Shown here in pieces: positions 21,838 through 24,649 of a DNA stretch of 24,649 nucleotides. The first letter of the stretch is position 1. The number at the start of each line of letters is the position of its first letter. The stretch lies in the IMG/VR virus record IMGVR_UViG_3300009514_000087, positions 1-24,649 of that record; one strand, written 5' to 3'. The notes beneath the pieces were generated by a model. It was not told the origin of the DNA, searched no databases, and saw only the letters and a program-made list of their open reading frames with translations. A program made the translations under genes and the position numbers. The stretch is from a virus.

Positions 21838-22230
21838 ATGCAAGGCAAAGTTTGGGGTAAGACTGAGAAGATTTTCGACAATGGCCTTGTCGAGATTCAC
21901 CGTATTGAAGCGAACGCCGGCGGCTTCAGTTCTAGGCATCGTCACCACAGCAAGTGGAACATGTTCTACATCGAGTCGGGCAAGCTGGCCGTAGAAATCT
22001 ACCGAGAGAATGGCCTACGTGATCGCACCATTATTAGCGACGGCCAGCAGACATCTGTTCCTCCACGCGAGTGGCATCGCTTTGAGGCACTTTCTAACAC
22101 AATTGCCTATGAAGTTTACTGGTCTGAACTCATTTCTGACGATATAGAGAGAGAAGACCATGGTGGTATGTTTGAGACGGAGACGTTTGTATCGGAGATT
22201 GTAAATGGAAGAAAAAAAGAAGCTGAGTGA
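21838..22230 (+). CDS. Cupin-fold sugar-binding or isomerase-like protein
   Basis: 130 residues from ATG 21838 (a GTG at 21820 has no ribosome-binding site; AGGTAAT precedes the ATG). Cupin motif 1: GGFSSRHRHHSKWN with His34, His36 and conserved His37/Asn41; motif 2: PPREWHRFEAL with His80. Begins VWGKTEKIFDNGLVEIHRIE, as in the mannose-6-phosphate isomerase/GDP-mannose pyrophosphorylase type cupins (WG..E.i....). Metal-binding, small-molecule role likely; whether it isomerises or only binds is unclear. Next to a Nudix gene, which could mean sugar-nucleotide metabolism. The next gene overlaps it by 26 nt. Confidence 0.75.
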   Translation: MQGKVWGKTEKIFDNGLVEIHRIEANAGGFSSRHRHHSKWNMFYIESGKLAVEIYRENGLRDRTIISDGQQTSVPPREWHRFEALSNTIAYEVYWSELISDDIEREDHGGMFETETFVSEIVNGRKKEAE

Positions 22231-22609
22231 CGAACTAAGAGAGATTTTCAACGAGTCAGTTAGGTTGAATAAGGAAGCTATTGAGCAGAGGAAGAAGGAA
22301 GATAAACTGAAGATCGACAAGGAAGCTGATCGGATTCTCGCTCAGGCGATCCAAGGAATGTATAAGGCGGCACGGGATCGTTTCAATCGCTACCAAGTGA
22401 TTAAAAAGGTTGATTGTTCAGCGGTCCATGTGCCAAATAGTCGATTTCGAAATGTCTGCCGGCCTTCCGAACTGATGGGAGCTTCACGTGTAGTTTATGA
22501 TCGGCTTAAGGGGATGGGCCTAAATGTCAGTATCGATTACTGGCAGGATAAGGACCACGATGAGCCTGGGGCGTACATCGCTGGATTTGCATTAGAAGCA
22601 TCATGGTAG
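22205..22609 (+). CDS. Unknown protein with charged coiled-coil N-terminus, 134 aa
   Basis: Start ATG 22205 with GGAG 8 nt upstream, inside the end of the cupin gene. The first 45 residues are Lys/Glu-rich (EEKKKLSDELREIFNESVRL, then EQRKKEDKLKIDKEADRILA), a likely coiled coil. The C-terminal half (about 60-134) is a small mixed domain: KKVDCSAVHVPNSRFRNVCR, then VYDRLKGMGLNVSIDYWQDK and GAYIAGFALEASW. No known motif. Possibly a DNA- or membrane-associated helper. Confidence 0.7.
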   Translation: MEEKKKLSDELREIFNESVRLNKEAIEQRKKEDKLKIDKEADRILAQAIQGMYKAARDRFNRYQVIKKVDCSAVHVPNSRFRNVCRPSELMGASRVVYDRLKGMGLNVSIDYWQDKDHDEPGAYIAGFALEASW

Positions 22610-22956
22610 AAGCAATTGATTGGATAATAGCTGGGCTATTTGCTTTAATCATCATCCTCGGAATTGTCGGGATAGTCAATGCCTGTAGTAATGAGAAAGC
22701 TCGCAAACGCATGATTTACGGGCGGGTTTTAAGCAAGAGTTACAGTCCGTCTCGAACCTACACGAGGCTCATGCTCGTGGGGAAAATCATGATGCCTCAA
22801 ATCGTCTATGTGTCTGAAAGATATTCTATTTTCGTTGACGGATTTGATAAAGATGACAAGCCAGTTTCAGCGACGTGGTCAGTAGATAGTAAGACTTACG
22901 AATCACTTAAGATAGAACAAGAAGTACGAGTTATAGATGGACGACTCAACTGGTAA
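22603..22956 (+). CDS. Unknown single-pass membrane protein, 117 aa
   Basis: ATG 22603 overlaps the upstream stop by 7 nt. A hydrophobic helix at about 5-27 (DWIIAGLFALIIILGIVGIV) is followed by a basic stop (NEKARKRM) and a beta-rich domain (YGRVLSKSYSPSRTYTRLML, PQIVYVSERYSIFVDGFDKD, WSVDSKTYESLKIEQEVRVI) on the basic side. The last part resembles small OB- or SH3-like cytoplasmic domains. Function unknown. Confidence 0.7.
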   Translation: MVEAIDWIIAGLFALIIILGIVGIVNACSNEKARKRMIYGRVLSKSYSPSRTYTRLMLVGKIMMPQIVYVSERYSIFVDGFDKDDKPVSATWSVDSKTYESLKIEQEVRVIDGRLNW

Positions 22957-23131
22957 ATTCAAGTATTCCCTAGTAAATTGGATAACGAAAGAGTATCCCA
23001 AGATTGCTGCAAGGCAGTATGAGTCTACTTGTAAAGCTCGTAAGGAGAATCCTTTCTGGCCGCTGCCAATAACTCAGGCCGACATCGACCTACTGAAAAA
23101 GTGGGGTGAGGAAGGAACTCGTAAGGCATAA
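22937..23131 (+). CDS. Unknown small protein, 64 aa
   Basis: ATG 22937 lies 20 nt inside the end of the membrane protein gene. The ribosome-binding site is weak. The frame is intact and has a coherent composition: MDDSTGKFKYSLVNWITKEY, then CKARKENPFWPLPITQADID, LLKKWGEEGTRKA. Two Trp-rich helical segments. Soluble. Function unknown. Confidence 0.6.
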   Translation: MDDSTGKFKYSLVNWITKEYPKIAARQYESTCKARKENPFWPLPITQADIDLLKKWGEEGTRKA

Positions 23132-23137
23132 ATATAT
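23127..23137 (+). promoter_or_regulatory. Candidate late promoter for the small repeat protein
   Basis: CATAAATATAT ends 16 nt before the ATG, just ahead of GGAGG. It matches TATAAATA in 7 of 8 positions and overlaps the stop of the gene at 22937-23131. Confidence 0.5.
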
Positions 23138-23153
23138 CACGGAGGTAAGGAGT

Positions 23154-23591
23154 ATGCCAACTCTTACAATTAGGGTTAATTTCAATCAAGACATTTCACA
23201 TCTGTCGCCTGTTTTTAGGGACACAAACAACTTTTTTCGGGGCACTCGCAGCACGTGGTTGCCAAATGAGTTGTTGAACAACAGGCAACTCCATCATGGT
23301 GATACGTTCACGGTTACCGGTTTCGAGGCCGTTTATTTCCGAAATTTGATCAACAATGGGATTTTGCAGAACTTTGAAATTGTCGTTACGCCAACGACAG
23401 GGAGTTCCAGTGCTACTGGTGACGGCGGGCTTACATTGGGTGGGGCTGCGGTTGCTGCCAACATGTCTGGCTTTAGTATCACAGGTGATGATGGAATCAC
23501 CATATTTGGAGCAGTCACCGGTGGAATTCAAACAGCCAACTTCCTTTACGCAGCCACGGGTGGCTTCGGCGGTATTGGCGGCGGCGTATAA
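23154..23591 (+). CDS. Small repeat-bearing structural protein, paralogue of the giant repeat protein
   Basis: 145 residues. ATG 23154 has AAGGAG/GGAGG ribosome-binding sites; an upstream frame start at 23106 is inside the previous gene. Residues 1-80 form an N-terminal domain (TLTIRVNFNQDISHLSPVFR, then HGDTFTVTGFEAVYFRNLIN) with no name that I know. The C-terminal part has three degenerate Gly-rich units: ATGDGGLTLGGAAVAAN, ITGDDGITIFGAVTGG and YAATGGFGGIGGGV. They match the ATGGLTLSG/TGG variants of the 1425-residue protein, so the two share a repeat fold. A short fibre, cap or adaptor is plausible. Confidence 0.75.
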   Translation: MPTLTIRVNFNQDISHLSPVFRDTNNFFRGTRSTWLPNELLNNRQLHHGDTFTVTGFEAVYFRNLINNGILQNFEIVVTPTTGSSSATGDGGLTLGGAAVAANMSGFSITGDDGITIFGAVTGGIQTANFLYAATGGFGGIGGGV

Positions 23592-23698
23592 ATTGAAGTT
23601 TGACCAGCATATATAAGAATACCTGAGGTTAAGACCTTTCATCGCATAGGGTACAGGGAAGCGGGTTAATCCTGGCCCAACAGAAAAAGGAGGGTGCT
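23592..23698 (+). promoter_or_regulatory. Leader of the hsp20 gene with late-type boxes
   Basis: No gene. TATAAATT (23587-23594) overlaps the upstream stop codon, and TATATAAGAATACC lies at 23610-23623. Either could be a promoter. A long leader follows, ending in AAGGAGG before ATG 23699. Confidence 0.35.
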
Positions 23699-24229
23699 AT
23701 GACACTTCCAACAATTTTTGATGAAATGGCAAGGACACGGGATCAAATCTTTGAACCGTTCCAAGCTCAATTCAACAAAGTATTCGATGAATTTTTTGGT
23801 CCTAGGTCGAAAAGTACGATCAAGAGCCTAGTCCGCACATCGTATCCGAAGCTTGATGCCGTGGTGGCAGAAGGGCAATATCGGGTTGATATTGCGGTTC
23901 CTGGAGTGAATCCAGACGACCTAAAAGTAGAGATTCGGCCAGTAACTGAGTCGATCAAAACTGAAGAAGGCGTCACACAAAGGGATACGGGTTACCGTGT
24001 ACTGAGAATCTCGGGCAGGATGGATCATAGATTCCAGACGCCACAGGAATCAGCGTTTCAGGTTCGTGAACTCAAGCGTTCGTTTTTCGAACGTGAAGAG
24101 CTTCTCCCGAAAGGGTTAGAAGGCGATCCTGAAGCCAAGTATGAACATGGCATGCTGAGTCTTATATGGCAACTGCCTGAAAAAGAAAACGAGCCAGAAG
24201 CTCGACAAATTGAGATTCGTAGAGCGTAA
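23699..24229 (+). CDS. hsp20: Small heat shock protein (Hsp20/alpha-crystallin)
   Basis: 176 residues, AAGGAGG ribosome-binding site. The alpha-crystallin domain covers about 49-160: YRVDIAVPGVNPDDLKVEI at 61-79, YRVLRISGRM in the middle, ERSFF-type and GMLSLIWQLP strands near the end. The C-terminal IxI anchor is IEI at 171-173. N-terminal helix about 1-40. An ATP-independent holdase that stops unfolding proteins from aggregating. Phage-encoded copies occur in cyanophage T4-like genomes. It may help virion assembly or protect against host stress. Terminates at a strong hairpin downstream. Confidence 0.92.
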   Translation: MTLPTIFDEMARTRDQIFEPFQAQFNKVFDEFFGPRSKSTIKSLVRTSYPKLDAVVAEGQYRVDIAVPGVNPDDLKVEIRPVTESIKTEEGVTQRDTGYRVLRISGRMDHRFQTPQESAFQVRELKRSFFEREELLPKGLEGDPEAKYEHGMLSLIWQLPEKENEPEARQIEIRRA

Positions 24230-24265
24230 AAGCTCACGACAAATCCCGCAGGTCTAACTGAAGGG

Positions 24266-24304
24266 AAGAGGGGATAGTAAGACGTGATTACTATCCCCTC
24301 TTTC
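24266..24304 (+). terminator. Intrinsic terminator after hsp20
   Basis: Perfect 15-bp stem AAGAGGGGATAGTAA / TTACTATCCCCTCTT with a 7-nt loop, followed by TT. The U-tract is short, but the stem is very stable. Likely bidirectional in part. Confidence 0.82.
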
Positions 24305-24305
24305 A

Positions 24306-24314
24306 CTAGATACG
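24306..24314 (+). promoter_or_regulatory. Candidate promoter after the terminator
   Basis: CTAGATACG lies 18 nt before ATG 24333, directly after the hairpin. It shares the AGATACG core with 1605-1614 and 10034-10040. Confidence 0.35.
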
Positions 24315-24332
24315 GATGTGAAGACTTTCATT

Positions 24333-24488
24333 ATGTTCATTCCGTATAAAGATTACTACCTTTTCTCGAAGAAAACTGGCCCACTTTTGACTCGCGGGCT
24401 TTGCTTTGAACAAGATGATAGCCCGCCGATGATTGGTCGCACGATCATCATTATTCATCACTATACTAAAAGTGATGAGTCTCAGTGA
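24333..24488 (+). CDS. Unknown small protein, 51 aa
   Basis: Too short for most predictors. ATG 24333, stop TGA 24486-24488. Starts MFIPYKDYYLFSKKTGPLLT, then a negative stretch (FEQDDSPPM), a beta strand IGRTIIIIHHY and a polar end. Follows a terminator and promoter-like box, and overlaps the next gene by 14 nt. Ribosome-binding site weak. Support is context and coherent composition. Confidence 0.5.
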   Translation: MFIPYKDYYLFSKKTGPLLTRGLCFEQDDSPPMIGRTIIIIHHYTKSDESQ

Positions 24489-24649
24489 ATCTAAAGAGAT
24501 TGTTCAAAGACATAAGTGGCAGTTAGACGATACGATATTAGGCGATCATGCCGAACTATGTACTGCCTTAATGTATCTAAGGAAAGGTCACTTCAAGGCT
24601 GGCTTTGCGATGTACGAACATTTCTGGCCAGACGAGAGAAAAAGCCTTT
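24475..24649 (+). CDS. Unknown protein with TPR-like start (cut by right edge)
   Basis: 58 complete codons from ATG 24475 to the end. Residues about 25-52 read HAELCTALMYLRKGHFKAGF, then AMYEHFWP. The L(R/K)xGxFxxGFxxYExxW pattern is the signature of a tetratricopeptide helix pair, as in many glycan-related or regulatory proteins. The remaining domain is beyond the window. No firm function. Confidence 0.6.
   Translation, partial: MSLSESKEIVQRHKWQLDDTILGDHAELCTALMYLRKGHFKAGFAMYEHFWPDERKSL

Noticed and set aside
23592-23698. RNA thermometer (ROSE-like) in the hsp20 leader
   Set aside because: Only a short, imperfect pairing (CCTTT with AAAGG) reaches the AAGGAGG site; no ROSE-type signature visible.
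1-24649. tRNA genes, integrase, insertion sequences or attachment sites
   Set aside because: I looked for T-loop and anticodon-stem patterns, transposase/integrase motifs and flanking direct repeats and saw none that hold up.

Overview
The window reads as part of a large, T4-like tailed-phage genome, or a close relative carried as a contig or prophage. It has phage virion proteins, a UvsW-type helicase, a DnaB-type replicative helicase, a compact family A DNA polymerase, a candidate gp55-like late sigma factor and a candidate UvsY-like protein. Genes are tightly packed, most have clear Shine-Dalgarno sites, and neighbours often overlap by 1 to 26 nt. The likely host is a planctomycete. The evidence is one secreted Gly/Trp-rich protein (14162-15094) whose C-terminal half matches, as I remember it, a family widespread in Planctomycetes. 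Host and phage placement are inference.

Layout. 1-1590 (minus): three virion or tail-fibre-type genes. 1645-6606 (plus): a small structural-type gene and a 1425-residue protein with about 60 tandem repeats of roughly 20 residues. 6633-8045 (plus): UvsW-like helicase. 8048-10015 (minus): an operon with a DDAH/amidinotransferase-like enzyme and small unknowns, one with a suspected frameshift. 10063-10866 (plus): unknown. 10863-12290 (minus): three unknowns, one with a zinc ribbon. 12291-12758: a non-coding divergent gap with nested inverted repeats ending in a T-tract, a candidate structured RNA. 12759-15094 (plus): DNA polymerase and the planctomycete-type secreted protein, closed by a strong terminator. 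15187-16113 (plus): four overlapping small genes, mostly membrane or zinc-type, facing a tiny Cys-rich lipoprotein gene (16164-16343, minus) across a bidirectional terminator. 16558-23131 (plus): sigma-like protein, DnaB, UvsY-like protein, HhH-GPD glycosylase, membrane-anchored trypsin-like protease, Nudix, capsid-domain-like protein, cupin and small unknowns. 23154-24649 (plus): a small paralogue of the repeat protein, Hsp20, terminator, and two genes at the right edge.

How it works together. DnaB, PolA, UvsW, the UvsY-like protein and the glycosylase would form the replication, recombination and repair set. The sigma-like protein could drive late genes from AT-rich GATAAATAC-type sites seen upstream of several genes. 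The repeat protein, its small relative and the left-edge genes would be virion or adhesion parts. DDAH-like enzyme, Nudix, cupin, protease, Hsp20 and the secreted proteins are accessory functions.

Most notable points: a 12-bp hairpin that buries the dnaB ribosome-binding site with a possible late promoter in its loop; the structured RNA candidate, which has 15 nt of complementarity to the neighbouring mRNA; the 60-repeat protein; and the Cys-rich lipoprotein.
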